Assembly (NCBI RefSeq): GCF_000818195.1
Contig: NZ_JTHL01000001.1
Coordinates: 6,823,551 to 6,863,629 of the forward strand
From: Streptomyces sp. 150FB
GTDB lineage: Bacteria; Actinomycetota; Actinomycetes; Streptomycetales; Streptomycetaceae
Reading direction: 5' to 3'
Length of the DNA stretch: 40,079 nucleotides
A program made the position numbers and the translations under genes. Shown here in pieces: positions 24,126-32,514 of the stretch. Numbering within the stretch: the stretch's first letter is position 1; every line of letters begins with the position of its first letter. The notes beneath the pieces are model-generated. The model was not told the DNA's origin. It did not search any database and worked only from the letters and a program-made list of their open reading frames with translations.

Positions 24126-24678
24126 GGGACTCCTTCTGTCAGGGGCTCTGTGGCTGGCCGGGAATCCCAGGCCACCGGCGACAGGTTCCGGCAGCCCGGC
24201 CGGTCCCGCCATCCGACCGTTGTGGATCTTGAGCCATCGGCGGGACAACTCCCACGAGTGGCCCCAAGGCCGGGTGGTGGCCCATGACCGTCATGCGGCG
24301 GCGGTGAGCCGGGGCGGGCGGGCGGCCCGGCGAGTGGTGGGTTGACCAGGGGGCTGATCTGCCCTTCCGGAAGAACTCGCCGCAGCGATCGGTGCCGTCC
24401 TCGCCGACATCTCGGGCTTCGCCGACGACAGATCCGAAATCCGCGCCACCACTGACGCCATGATCCGCCTCCTGGTCGGAGCGCCGCCGCACTCCGACTC
24501 AAGGAGCGATTCGCCCGGGTCGTTCAGGTCCAGGAAGCCGGGAGTCATCAGCTTCGGCGGAGCGCCGACGAGTCGAGCACGATCCGCGTGCTACCCGGCC
24601 CGCGGAACTGATCTCGTACCCGCCCTTCCGGCACCGCTTTCCGCGACCTCGGCTCCGAGAAGGCGGGAACGTGACCGC
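24126..24678. other. Intergenic region with possible gene remnant
   Basis: About 550 bases without a supported gene. On the plus strand roughly 24366-24480 gives a protein-like stretch (PEELAAAIGAVLADISGFAD, then IRATTDAMIRLLVGAPP) with no nearby start and a loss of coding character afterwards; it may be a fragment of a deleted gene. I see no repeats or element ends. Confidence 0.4.
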
Positions 24679-25065
24679 CTACTGCCGGGCCGCCGGCGCC
24701 ACTTCGGCGGCGGGGGCGTCGCGCAGGCCGAGCCGCAGGTGCTCGACGTGGAAGAGGGCCTGTTCCAGGAGTTCGGCCACGTGGTTGTCGTACAGGCCGT
24801 AGACGATGGAGCGGCCCCGGCGCTCGCCTGTGACGAGCCCGAGGTTGCGCAGCAGGCGGAGTTGGTGGGAGCAGGCGGAGGCTTCCATGCCCACGGCCTC
24901 GGCGAGGTCGCCGACGGCGCAGGGGCCTTCCTGAAGGCGGGCCAGGATGTACAGCCGCGAGGGGGTGGCCAGGGCCTGGAGGGTGGCGGCGACGTCGCCG
25001 GCCCCCGCCGCGTCCAGGCGCTCGCGGGGGGTGGCGTGGTTCTTGTCGTCGGCTCCGTGACCCAT
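24679..25065 (-). CDS. ArsR/SmtB-family metal-sensing repressor
   Basis: A 128-residue winged-helix repressor: LQALATPSRLYILARLQEGPC, recognition region MEASACSHQLRLLRNLGLV and wing ERRGRSIVYGLY. The last helix carries Asp-x-His, then His ten residues on, and Glu-His (YDNHVAELLEQALFHVEHL), the alpha5 metal site of SmtB/CzrA/NmtR-type zinc, cobalt or nickel sensors. Met at 25065 or 25074 are both possible; neither has a strong ribosome site. It diverges from a P1B-4 ATPase gene with an 11-bp palindrome between them, so it should repress the exporter, and itself, until metal binds. Confidence 0.92.
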   Translation of the reverse strand: MGHGADDKNHATPRERLDAAGAGDVAATLQALATPSRLYILARLQEGPCAVGDLAEAVGMEASACSHQLRLLRNLGLVTGERRGRSIVYGLYDNHVAELLEQALFHVEHLRLGLRDAPAAEVAPAARQ

Positions 25066-25084
25066 GCCGCCCATCCTACCGGCA

Positions 25085-25116
25085 GTACATGAATACCTGT
25101 TCATATATTCATGTAC
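25085..25116. promoter_or_regulatory. ArsR/SmtB-type operator
   Basis: Perfect 11-base inverted repeat GTACATGAATA (25085-25095) and TATTCATGTAC (25106-25116) around 10 bases (CCTGTTCATA). The ATGAATA...TTCAT pattern and A/T richness are as in known SmtB/CzrA/NmtR operators. It lies 20 bases from the repressor start and 43 bases from the ATPase start. Confidence 0.85.
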
Positions 25117-25159
25117 GGTGGAGGTGCCGTCGTCTTCCGCCCTGAAGGGTTGTTTTGTC

Positions 25160-27154
25160 ATGCCTTCCGACCTGCTCCAGCGGCCCGAACGGGCAGCTCC
25201 GGCCACATCGCGTACGGCGCCGAAACGGCGTACCCGGGTGTTCGCCCTGGCCGAGGCTCGCTGGGCCGCCGCCGCGCTGATGCTGTTTCTGATCGCACTG
25301 CCGCTGCATCTGACCGGTGCACCCGCCTGGTCGTGGGGGCCTCTCTATGCCGCCGCCTACGTCACCGGCGGGTGGGAGCCGGCCTGGGCGGGGCTGACGG
25401 CGCTGCGGGAGAAGACCCTTGATGTGGACCTGTTGATGATCGTGGCCGCGCTCGGTGCGGCCTCGATCGGGCAGGTGATGGACGGCGCGCTGCTGATCGT
25501 CATCTTCGCCACCTCCGGCGCACTGGAGGCCCTGGCGACCGCCCGCACCCAGGACGCGGTGCACGGTCTGCTCGACCTCGCGCCCACCACCGCGACCCGG
25601 CTGACCAGCGACGGGAGTGAGGAGAGCGTCGCCACCGCCGACCTGGTGGTCGGGGACACCATCCTGGTACGGCCCGGCGAACGGGTCGGCGCGGACGGCC
25701 GCGTGGTGGACGGGGCCGGCGAGGTCGACCAGGCCACCATTACCGGCGAGCCGCTGCCGATGGCGAAGGAAACCGGTGACGAGGTCTTCGCCGGCACACT
25801 GAACGGCACCGGCGCCCTGTGGGTGAAGGTCGAGCGGGACGCGTCCGACTCGGTGATCGCCCGGATCGTGGCCATGGTCCAGGAAGCCTCCGAGACCAAG
25901 GCGCCCACCCAGTTGTTCATCGAGAAGGTCGAGCAGCGCTACAGCCTGGGCATGGTCGTCGCGACCCTGGCGGTCTTCCTCATCCCGCTCGCGTTCGGCG
26001 CGGACCTGAGCGGATCACTGCTGAGGGCCATGACCTTCATGATCGTCGCCTCACCCTGCGCCGTGGTCCTGGCGACGATGCCGCCCCTGCTCTCGGCCAT
26101 CGCCAACGCCGGACGCCACGGCGTCCTGGTGAAATCCGCCGTCGTCATGGAACGCCTCGGGCAGATCGACGCGGTCGCCCTCGACAAGACCGGCACCCTC
26201 ACCGAGGGCACACCTCGCGTCACCGACATCCGACCCCTGGACGGCTCCGGTCTGGACGAGAGCGCCCTGCTGGCGCTGGCGGCTGCTGTCGAGCACCCCA
26301 GCGAGCACCCGTTGGCCCGTGCGGTCGTCGACGCCGCGCGCACCCGGGGCCTGGCCATCGTCGGCATGCAGGACTTCATCTCCACTCCGGGCACCGGCGT
26401 CACCGCGACCGTGAACGGTCACACGGTTGCGGTCGGCGCCCCAGCCCGGCTCCTTGACGACAACGATGACGCCCCCGTCCCGGTCCGTGCCGCCGAGGTC
26501 GCGGCCGACCTGGAGGGCGGCGGGCGCACCGCGGTCCTGGTCCTGCGCGACGGCGTCCCGGTCGGGGTGCTGGGCCTCGCGGACCGGCCGCGGCCCGATG
26601 CCGCGACGACCGTCACAGCCCTGACCGCACTGACCGGCAGCACGCCGATGCTGGTGACGGGCGACAACCCGCGCGCCGCCGCCCGCCTGGCCGCCGAGAT
26701 CGGCATCACCGGCGACGACGTCCACGCCGGTCTCCTGCCCCAGGACAAGGTCGAAGCCGTACGGCGCCTGGAGGCGGGCGGGCGCAAGGTGCTGGTCATC
26801 GGCGACGGTGTCAACGACGCCCCCGCACTCGCCGCCGCCCACATCGGCATCGCCATGGGCCGCGCCGGCTCCGACCTCGCCCTGGAAACCGCCAGCGCCG
26901 TCATCGTCCGCGACGAACTCGCGACCATCCCCACCGTCATCCGTCTGTCCCGCGCCGCCCGCCGTCTGGTGGTGCAAAACCTCATCATCGCCGCGGTGTT
27001 CATCTCCGGCCTGGTCATCTGGGACCTGGCGGGCCATCTGCCGCTCCCGCTCGGCGTGCTCGGCCACGAAGGCTCCACCGTCATCGTGGGCCTCAACGGC
27101 TTGCGGCTACTGCGCGATGCCGCCTGGACCCGCGCCGCCCGGGACGCGCGGTGA
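25160..27154 (+). CDS. P1B-4 type metal-exporting ATPase (Co/Fe/Zn class)
   Basis: A 664-residue P-type ATPase with TITGEP (TGE 195-197), the metal-binding SPC (298-300), the phosphorylation site DKTGTLT (Asp342), EHPSEHPLA (HP motif), VTGDN and GDGVNDAPALA. There is no N-terminal HMA domain, and the last membrane pair contains LGHEGSTVIVGLN: SPC together with HEGxT defines the P1B-4 subgroup, which includes the Co2+/Fe2+ exporters CtpD and CtpJ. Length is normal for that group. ATG 25160 follows GAAGGG; the frame is open further upstream into the operator, so this start is preferred. Regulated by the divergent ArsR protein. Confidence 0.95.
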   Translation: MPSDLLQRPERAAPATSRTAPKRRTRVFALAEARWAAAALMLFLIALPLHLTGAPAWSWGPLYAAAYVTGGWEPAWAGLTALREKTLDVDLLMIVAALGAASIGQVMDGALLIVIFATSGALEALATARTQDAVHGLLDLAPTTATRLTSDGSEESVATADLVVGDTILVRPGERVGADGRVVDGAGEVDQATITGEPLPMAKETGDEVFAGTLNGTGALWVKVERDASDSVIARIVAMVQEASETKAPTQLFIEKVEQRYSLGMVVATLAVFLIPLAFGADLSGSLLRAMTFMIVASPCAVVLATMPPLLSAIANAGRHGVLVKSAVVMERLGQIDAVALDKTGTLTEGTPRVTDIRPLDGSGLDESALLALAAAVEHPSEHPLARAVVDAARTRGLAIVGMQDFISTPGTGVTATVNGHTVAVGAPARLLDDNDDAPVPVRAAEVAADLEGGGRTAVLVLRDGVPVGVLGLADRPRPDAATTVTALTALTGSTPMLVTGDNPRAAARLAAEIGITGDDVHAGLLPQDKVEAVRRLEAGGRKVLVIGDGVNDAPALAAAHIGIAMGRAGSDLALETASAVIVRDELATIPTVIRLSRAARRLVVQNLIIAAVFISGLVIWDLAGHLPLPLGVLGHEGSTVIVGLNGLRLLRDAAWTRAARDAR

Positions 27155-27184
27155 TCCGCCGCGGCGAAAAGGCCGCCCCTGCCT

Positions 27185-27203
27185 CTGTCCGGCAGGCGGA
27201 CAG
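27185..27203. terminator. Weak hairpin between convergent transporter genes
   Basis: Seven-base arms CTGTCCG (27185-27191) and CGGACAG (27197-27203) with loop GCAGG, 30 bases after the ATPase stop. Short but G/C-rich; only a modest terminator candidate. Confidence 0.4.
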
Positions 27204-27275
27204 GACGCCATCCGTGCCTCGATGGACCCGACAGGCGAGCCCGACGTCCCGGAGCGGTGCGGACGCTGGTACCGA

Positions 27276-27303
27276 ATGGTGGCCGGGGGATGGTGGCCGG
27301 GGG
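27276..27303. repeat. 14-bp direct tandem repeat
   Basis: ATGGTGGCCGGGGG occurs twice head-to-tail, ending exactly at the last base of the CDF gene stop codon. Function unknown. Confidence 0.7.
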
Positions 27304-28308
27304 TCAGTGATCGTGGGGCTGGTCACGGTGGGTGGGGCCGTGCGGCTCGTCGCAGTGCGCGGGGTCCCCGGTGGGGGGCGGCCCGGTGAGGGTGAGGGTT
27401 TCCTGGGGTGCGTGGTCGACCTGGAGGGTGGTGTGGGTGATGTGGTGGTCGGTGCCGAGGAGTTGTTCGAGGTCGCGGCGTACGGCGTGGCAGTCGCCGC
27501 CGGGGGTGACCAGGACATGGGCGGACAGGGCGGGCTGGCCCGAGGTGATGGCCCATACGTGCAGGTCGTGGATTTCGACGACGGAGGGCTGGGCGGCCAG
27601 TTGGTCGCCGATGGCGTCGGGGTCGACGCCGGCTGGGGCGGCTTCGAGGAGGATCCGCCCTGATTCGCGGACCAGGCCGTAGCCGGCCTTGAGCATGAGG
27701 ACGACGACGAGGAGGGTGGCGATGGCGTCCGCGCGCACATAGCCCGTGGTGAGGATGATCAGGCCGGCGACGGCGGTGCCGATGAACGCGAACAGGTCGT
27801 TGAGGATGTGCTGATAGGCGCCCTCGACGTTCAGGGAGGTGCGGTTGGCCTTGGAGATGCACCAGGCGGCCGCGATGTTGACGACGATCCCGGCGAGCGC
27901 GGTGGCGAGGATCAGGCCGCCCTGGACACTGGGCGGGTCGATGAGGCGGCGGACGGCTTCGTAGCCGAGCCAGAGCGCGAGGAGCAGCAGGGTGAGGCCG
28001 TTGGCCTGGGCGGAGAGGATTTCGGCGCGCTTGAGCCCGTAGGTGAAGGTGCCGCGGGCGGGGCGGGCGGCCAGGCGCATCGCGATCAGGGCGAGGGCGA
28101 TGGAGGCGGCGTCGGTGAGCATGTGTGCCGCGTCCGAGAGCAGCGCGAGGGAGCCGGAGGCAAGGCTGACGACGACTTCGACGGCCATGAAGGCGGTGAT
28201 TAGTGCCAGGGCTGTGGCCAGCCAGCGCCGGTCGGCGTCGGCCGCCACCCCGTGGGAGTGCCCGGCATGGCCGCCCGGGGTGTCGGGATGTTCCTGGTGC
28301 CCGCTCAT
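27304..28308 (-). CDS. Cation diffusion facilitator (zinc CDF) transporter
   Basis: A 334-residue CDF transporter with six membrane segments, HxxxD in TM2 (SDAAHMLTDAASIALA) and HxxxD in TM5 (QHILNDLFAFIGTAVAG): the HD-HD site typical of zinc-specific CDFs. A cytoplasmic ferredoxin-like C-terminal domain follows (VVEIHDLHVWAITSGQPALS). His-rich tails are present at both ends (HQEHPDTPGGHAGHSHG and a C-terminal HGPTHRDQPHDH). The ATG at 28308 has GGGGAG about ten bases upstream. It converges on the P1B-4 ATPase; together they form a metal-efflux pair. No ArsR-type palindrome was seen ahead of it. Confidence 0.95.
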   Translation of the reverse strand: MSGHQEHPDTPGGHAGHSHGVAADADRRWLATALALITAFMAVEVVVSLASGSLALLSDAAHMLTDAASIALALIAMRLAARPARGTFTYGLKRAEILSAQANGLTLLLLALWLGYEAVRRLIDPPSVQGGLILATALAGIVVNIAAAWCISKANRTSLNVEGAYQHILNDLFAFIGTAVAGLIILTTGYVRADAIATLLVVVLMLKAGYGLVRESGRILLEAAPAGVDPDAIGDQLAAQPSVVEIHDLHVWAITSGQPALSAHVLVTPGGDCHAVRRDLEQLLGTDHHITHTTLQVDHAPQETLTLTGPPPTGDPAHCDEPHGPTHRDQPHDH

Positions 28309-28515
28309 GCCCGTTGGTCTCCCCTTGGTGGTGAGGGCGTTCGGTGGTGAGGCCCCGCGAAGTGAAGCGCACCCGGGCCCGATCGGCAAAGGCTGCACTG
28401 GTGTCCGTTGTCAGTACCAATAACATGCCGCTGACCTGCGGGTATGTCAGCCGGTGGTGTGGCGGGGGAAGTACTTGCGGGAAGACAGTCATACGGGGAC
28501 GGGGTCCAGGGGATG

Positions 28516-28878
28516 ATGAGCCGGCCCAGACACCCCCTTCGTATCGCCGTCACCGCCCCGGCCGGGGCCGCATCGTACGGGCTGCGCCGTTCGCGGCCGC
28601 GAGTGTGGGCCTGGCGGGCCTGGCCCACCATGTCGCGCCCGGCGCCAGCCCCCTCGCCCTCAGCGCCCCGCCGGCGCCGGCGCGTCAAGCGCGGCCCCGA
28701 GTACCCCCGCCATCTCACCGGCGGCGGTGAGCACTTCGCCGAAACCGCAGCCGGCAGTGACAGCGGTGACGGACCGGGGACGGGCGCGCTCGTCGGGACC
28801 GTCGCGGCTGTCCTGCTTGCCGTGGGCGGCGTCACCGCGTGGTGGCTGCGGCGCCGCTCGGCATGGGTGGGCCGGTGA
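28516..28878 (+). pseudogene. Possible frameshifted small membrane protein
   Basis: Two protein-like pieces in different frames: FAAASVGLAGLAHHVAPGASP (about 28590-28650), resembling a signal peptide, and a C-terminal membrane anchor TGALVGTVAAVLLAVGGVTA followed by WWLRRR (up to the stop at 28876-28878), both with G/C-rich third positions. The single open frame from ATG 28516 reads the first part as Arg/Trp-rich nonsense. This layout (signal peptide, short Pro/Ala-rich middle, C-terminal anchor) is that of CopC- or YcnI-like exported metal proteins, but the middle domain is missing. Treated as a remnant. Confidence 0.35.
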
Positions 28879-28942
28879 CTGAGGGCCGGGTGTGCGAGGA
28901 AACGGGACCGTTCCCCGCGCGCCCGGCCCGGGTGGCCCGCCG

Positions 28943-30208
28943 TCAGGCGATCGCGGGCTGCGGTACGGGCGCGGTGAGCCGCCCGCTGCGTGCCAGGGCC
29001 AGGACGGCGCTCGCGCAGGCGGCGCCGGTCAGTGCCAGCGCGGTCCACACCAGCCACAGTGCCCGGTGCTGCTGGGCGTAGTCCCACAGGGCGCCGGTGG
29101 CCAGGTTGCCCAGGGTGATGCCGATACCGGAGACGGTGTTGTAGAGGCCGTAGTGGGTGGCGACCAGGCGGTTGCCGGCCAGGGAGACGATGGTGTCCAT
29201 CTCCAAGGGGTAGACGATCGCACTGCCGGCGGACAGGGCGATCACCGCCCCGGCCAGCGCGGCCAGCGCCACCGCACCCGGTACGGCCCGGCCGCTCGCC
29301 GCGAGCAGGGCGAGCGGTGTGAAGGCCAGGCCCATCAGGGCGAGGCCGCGCACAAGTGCCTGTTCACCGTTCCACCGGTTTTTCGCCCAGCCGGTCAGCC
29401 GCAACTGCCCGGCGACGGCCACCGCCGCGGACAGGACGAACAGCAGGCTGGTGGCTTTCGTGCCGGCCGCCCCGAACGCGTCCCCCGCGGCCAGCGGCAG
29501 CGCCAGGTAGACCTGGAAGGTCAGCACGTAGGAGCCGATCATCGCAAACGAGAACAGCAGGAACGGCCGGTTGGCCACCACCGTTCGCCACTGCGCCGGC
29601 ACCCCGCCCGCCTGCCCGCCGGGCTCAGCGCCACGGCGAGCGGGCAGCGACCGGCCCTGCATGAGGGTCAGGAGGGCGAAGATGCCCGCGGCGATCAGGC
29701 ACACGAGGCGGAAGTCGGCGGCCAGCAGCGCCAGTCCGACCAGGGGCCCGGCCAGCATTCCGGCCTGGTAGTAGACGTTGAACGTCGCGAACGCCTCCAC
29801 CCGCCGCTCCTCTCCGGCTTCGGCAGCGAGGTAGGCGCGTACGGCCGGGTTGAACAGTGCGCCGGCGAAGCCGGTGGCGGCCGAGGCGACAACGAGGACG
29901 GGCAGGCTGTCCACGACGCCCAGCAGGGCGAACCCGGCTGTTCGCAGCAGACACCCGGCCATGATCGGGGCTTTGTAGCCGAAGCGGTCGGCGATCGTGC
30001 CGCCGATGAGGAACATGCCCTGCTGGGAGAAGTTCCGTACGCCCAGCACCAGGCCGACCGCCCACGCGGCAAGACCGAGCTCACCAGCGAGGTGAGCGGC
30101 GAGGTAGGGCATGAGCATGTAGAAGGCGAGGTTGATGGCGAATTGGTTAACCATCAGCAGCCGCACGGCGGGCGGGAAGCTCAGCGTGGAGGTCCACAGG
30201 CTCTTCAC
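28943..30208 (-). CDS. MFS exporter
   Basis: A 421-residue major facilitator superfamily transporter with about twelve membrane segments and a conserved loop-2 motif [16 protein letters not shown]. The start is GTG 30208, which overlaps the TGA of the upstream PLP-enzyme gene by four bases (GTGA), so the two are translationally coupled. It probably exports the product of that enzyme, or a molecule built from it; the substrate is not visible in the sequence. Nearby metal-efflux genes make a metallophore-like molecule conceivable, but that is speculation. Confidence 0.9.
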   Translation of the reverse strand: MKSLWTSTLSFPPAVRLLMVNQFAINLAFYMLMPYLAAHLAGELGLAAWAVGLVLGVRNFSQQGMFLIGGTIADRFGYKAPIMAGCLLRTAGFALLGVVDSLPVLVVASAATGFAGALFNPAVRAYLAAEAGEERRVEAFATFNVYYQAGMLAGPLVGLALLAADFRLVCLIAAGIFALLTLMQGRSLPARRGAEPGGQAGGVPAQWRTVVANRPFLLFSFAMIGSYVLTFQVYLALPLAAGDAFGAAGTKATSLLFVLSAAVAVAGQLRLTGWAKNRWNGEQALVRGLALMGLAFTPLALLAASGRAVPGAVALAALAGAVIALSAGSAIVYPLEMDTIVSLAGNRLVATHYGLYNTVSGIGITLGNLATGALWDYAQQHRALWLVWTALALTGAACASAVLALARSGRLTAPVPQPAIA

Positions 30209-31401
30209 CGGCCCACTCCCGCCAGGCCCGCCACTCCCGCCAGGCCCGCCGCACCCGCCAGGCCCGCCGCACCCGCGACAACGCCCTGCCCGGCAGGGGG
30301 CGGGGCGGGGTCCAGGACGGTTTCGCACTTCGTCCACCGGGTGATCACCCGTTCCCCACCGTGGGTGATCCGGTCCGGGGCGTCGGCCGGTTCGCATCCC
30401 AGGAGTTGGCGTTCCCGGCACCAGGTGTCGTCGAAGACGGTGCCGGCATAGCGGTGCGGGCCGTCGGGGAACACGGCGGCGATCCGGGCCTCGGCCGGCA
30501 GGGTGGCGGCGAGATGGCGGGCGACCAGGGCGACCGCGCCCACGCTCCACCCGCCGGTGGCGTACCGGGAGCGGGCCAGCGCCCGCGCCGCCCACACCGC
30601 CTCACCGGCCGCGACCCAGTGGACCTCGTCGAAGAGGGTGTAGTCGACGTTGCGCGGGTAGATGCTGCTGCCCAGCCCCCGCATCAGCCGGGGCGTGGCC
30701 TCCTGACCGAAAATGGTCGAGCCGGGCGTGTCGACGCCCACCACCTTCAAGGCCGGGAAGTAACCGCGCAGTACTGAGGCGACGCCGGCGGAGTGCCCGC
30801 CCGTACCCACGCTCACCACCAGGGCGTCGATCCGCCCGAGCTGGGCAACCAGTTCCCGGGCGAGACCCGCGTAGGCGCTCACGTTGTCGGGATTGTGGTA
30901 CTGATCCGGGCACCACGCGTCCGGGTGGAGCACGAGGAGTTCGGAGACACGGTCACGGCGCGCCTGCTGCCAGCCGCCCACCGGATGGGGCTCCGAGACG
31001 CTCTGCACGTCAGCGCCGTAGGCGGCGAGCAGTCCCGACACCAGGGGCTCCATGCCGGGGTCCGTGACGACGGTCACCGGGTGGCCGTAGACGATCCCGG
31101 CAAGCGCGAGTCCCAGTCCGAGCGTGCCGGAGGTGGATTCCACGATCCGCGCACCGGGCAGCAGATCGCCGCGCTCACGGGCGCGTTCCACCATGAACAG
31201 GGCGGTACGGTCCTTGATCCCGCCGGGGTTGTGGCCTTCAAGCTTCGCCCAGAAGCCGCGTCCGGCATCCGTGAAGGGCTCGCCGACCCACAGCACCGGG
31301 GTATCACCGACCAGGGCGGCCGGGCTGTGGGCCCGGCGGGCGGCACCGCTCAGCAACTGGGCCGGCGCGGGGGCGAAAGAGGGCATGAGAGAGGAGTTCA
31401 T
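30205..31401 (-). CDS. PLP-dependent cysteine synthase family enzyme
   Basis: A 398-residue fold-type II PLP enzyme: PLP lysine in [11 protein letters not shown], the substrate loop as [11 protein letters not shown] instead of the usual TSGNTG, phosphate-binding [10 protein letters not shown], and [14 protein letters not shown]. It is longer than standard cysteine synthase (about 310) because of an extra C-terminal region ([20 protein letters not shown] onward) ending in an Ala-Gly-Leu/Val repeat. The changed substrate loop argues against plain O-acetylserine sulfhydrylase; SbnA-like diaminopropionate precursor synthases are an alternative. ATG 31401 is preceded by CAGGAGA. Coupled to the MFS gene by a GTGA overlap. 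Confidence 0.88.
   Translation of the reverse strand: MNSSLMPSFAPAPAQLLSGAARRAHSPAALVGDTPVLWVGEPFTDAGRGFWAKLEGHNPGGIKDRTALFMVERARERGDLLPGARIVESTSGTLGLGLALAGIVYGHPVTVVTDPGMEPLVSGLLAAYGADVQSVSEPHPVGGWQQARRDRVSELLVLHPDAWCPDQYHNPDNVSAYAGLARELVAQLGRIDALVVSVGTGGHSAGVASVLRGYFPALKVVGVDTPGSTIFGQEATPRLMRGLGSSIYPRNVDYTLFDEVHWVAAGEAVWAARALARSRYATGGWSVGAVALVARHLAATLPAEARIAAVFPDGPHRYAGTVFDDTWCRERQLLGCEPADAPDRITHGGERVITRWTKCETVLDPAPPPAGQGVVAGAAGLAGAAGLAGVAGLAGVGR
30215..30268. repeat. 18-bp tandem repeat inside the PLP-enzyme 3' end
   Basis: Three head-to-tail units (30215-30232, 30233-30250, 30251-30268) of consensus RCWCCCGCCAGGCCCGCC, with a partial fourth. On the minus strand each encodes six residues of the type AGLAGV/A, making the C-terminal tail of the PLP enzyme a six-residue repeat. 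Copy number could vary between strains without breaking the frame. Confidence 0.85.
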
Positions 31402-31534
31402 CGCACAGGTCTCCTGCCGGCCGCCGCATCGCCCGGTCAGGGCGGGGCAGGCCGGAATGTTCGAGGACAGAACCGTCGGGAACGAGGGCGCCGCCGGGCA
31501 CGCGCTCACGGGCGCGACCAGCGGCACGGTCCGC

Positions 31535-31948
31535 TCAGGTCCGCCACACTCCCAACACCGCGCGCGTGCGGCTGTTCTCCGCCTGGTGACCGCCACCCTT
31601 GATGCCGCAGAACGCCCGGCTCATCGCGGACTGCCGCCCGACGTCCCCGGGCAGGAGGAGTCCGTCGTCAACCGCAGGAGGCGCGGGCAGGTCTGCCCGG
31701 GGGCCGTACGCGGCGTGCTCGTCCACCCCGGCGCACCCCATCCCTGCCCCGTGGTCGCACAGAACCGGATCGGTGAACCGGACAGCCGGCCCGCCATGCG
31801 CGGGCGGACAGGCGGTGGCCGAAACGGCAGCCAGCGAGTCGGTCCGCGGCAGCCCGGCGGCCTGCGCGCCGTGAGCGCAGCCGAGCAGGTGGAGCAGCCC
31901 GGCCAGCACCGTGACCAGCACCAGCCGCCACAGCACAGGCCGGGACAT
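31535..31948 (-). CDS. Small exported protein with conserved cysteines
   Basis: A 137-residue product with a signal peptide-like N-terminus ([20 protein letters not shown], then [10 protein letters not shown]) and a mature part with spaced cysteines ([23 protein letters not shown]). It resembles small Streptomyces secreted proteins of the LHxLxCAHG type without known function. The start at 31948 is chosen for the GGCGGGG upstream; in-frame ATGs at 31966 and 31972 are alternatives. The last 30 codons may be less reliable. Upstream of the PLP enzyme gene, same strand. Confidence 0.6.
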   Translation of the reverse strand: MSRPVLWRLVLVTVLAGLLHLLGCAHGAQAAGLPRTDSLAAVSATACPPAHGGPAVRFTDPVLCDHGAGMGCAGVDEHAAYGPRADLPAPPAVDDGLLLPGDVGRQSAMSRAFCGIKGGGHQAENSRTRAVLGVWRT

Positions 31949-32045
31949 CCGAAGCCCCGCCCACATCAACATGCAACTAAACGTATCCGATCAGTTACAT
32001 AAAGTGCTCGTTAAGGAGTGATGCGCCCTCGCGGGTCATTCGAAC

Positions 32046-32387
32046 ATGAGTTCTAATATCGGGATGGACTCCACTCCCATTGCCGCCCTCGATGACCTGG
32101 CACGAACCCAGCACGCCTGGAGAGCCACCTACGAGGCACTCGCCGCCCCCGCCAACCCCTACTTGAACACCCTGCTGCGCCGGCGTCTGCTCCGGCTGTC
32201 GACCCGATTGGTGCGGCTGCGCCAGCGGACCAGGAGCGAAGCGCCAGGAGGAAATCCCGCGTGTGCCCAGGACGGATCGCGGAGTACGGGGAGGAGCCGA
32301 CGATCCGGGAGATCGGCCGGGCAGTCGGCCTGTCCAGCAGCAGCTACTTCGCCTACCAGCAGCGCCGGATGGAGGAGCGGGGGCTGA
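32046..32387 (+). CDS. Small protein of unknown function (N-terminal half credible)
   Basis: The first about 60 residues look like a real small helical protein (AALDDLARTQHAWRATYEAL, then NTLLRRRLLRLSTRLVRLRQ). The rest is Ser/Arg-rich and overlaps the next gene in another frame, so the true protein may end differently or the two may once have been one gene. No Shine-Dalgarno is visible before ATG 32046; ATG 32064 is an alternative. Upstream lies an A/T-rich stretch (31975-32015), a plausible promoter for this and the divergent small exported protein. Confidence 0.4.
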   Translation: MSSNIGMDSTPIAALDDLARTQHAWRATYEALAAPANPYLNTLLRRRLLRLSTRLVRLRQRTRSEAPGGNPACAQDGSRSTGRSRRSGRSAGQSACPAAATSPTSSAGWRSGG

Positions 32388-32431
32388 TCAGCCGCACCGA
32401 TCGACAAGGGCGCTCGATCCGCCTCGTCTGA
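32261..32431 (+). CDS. Small LexA-like winged-helix DNA-binding protein
   Basis: A 56-residue product from GTG 32261 with AGGAGG nine bases upstream. It contains EEPTIREIGRAVGLSSSSYF and RRMEERGLISRTDRQGRSIR, matching the LexA N-terminal winged helix (PTIREIAEAVGLSSxSSVxYQ type), but the usual first helix is missing. Streptomyces genomes carry many small LexA-like DNA-binding proteins without the protease domain. It overlaps the preceding frame by 127 bases; it may be an independent small regulator or the back half of a frameshifted one. Confidence 0.6.
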   Translation: MCPGRIAEYGEEPTIREIGRAVGLSSSSYFAYQQRRMEERGLISRTDRQGRSIRLV

Positions 32432-32514
32432 AGAGACGCGGGTCGAAGATCCACCTCACAACCGGGCGATCTGGTCTGCCCATGTCCACCGGCATCCCCG
32501 CAGCGAACACCCGC

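Noticed and set aside
28892..30451. 519-codon plus-strand open frame
   Set aside because: Antisense to the MFS and PLP-enzyme genes; Gln/Arg/Gly-rich low-complexity product.
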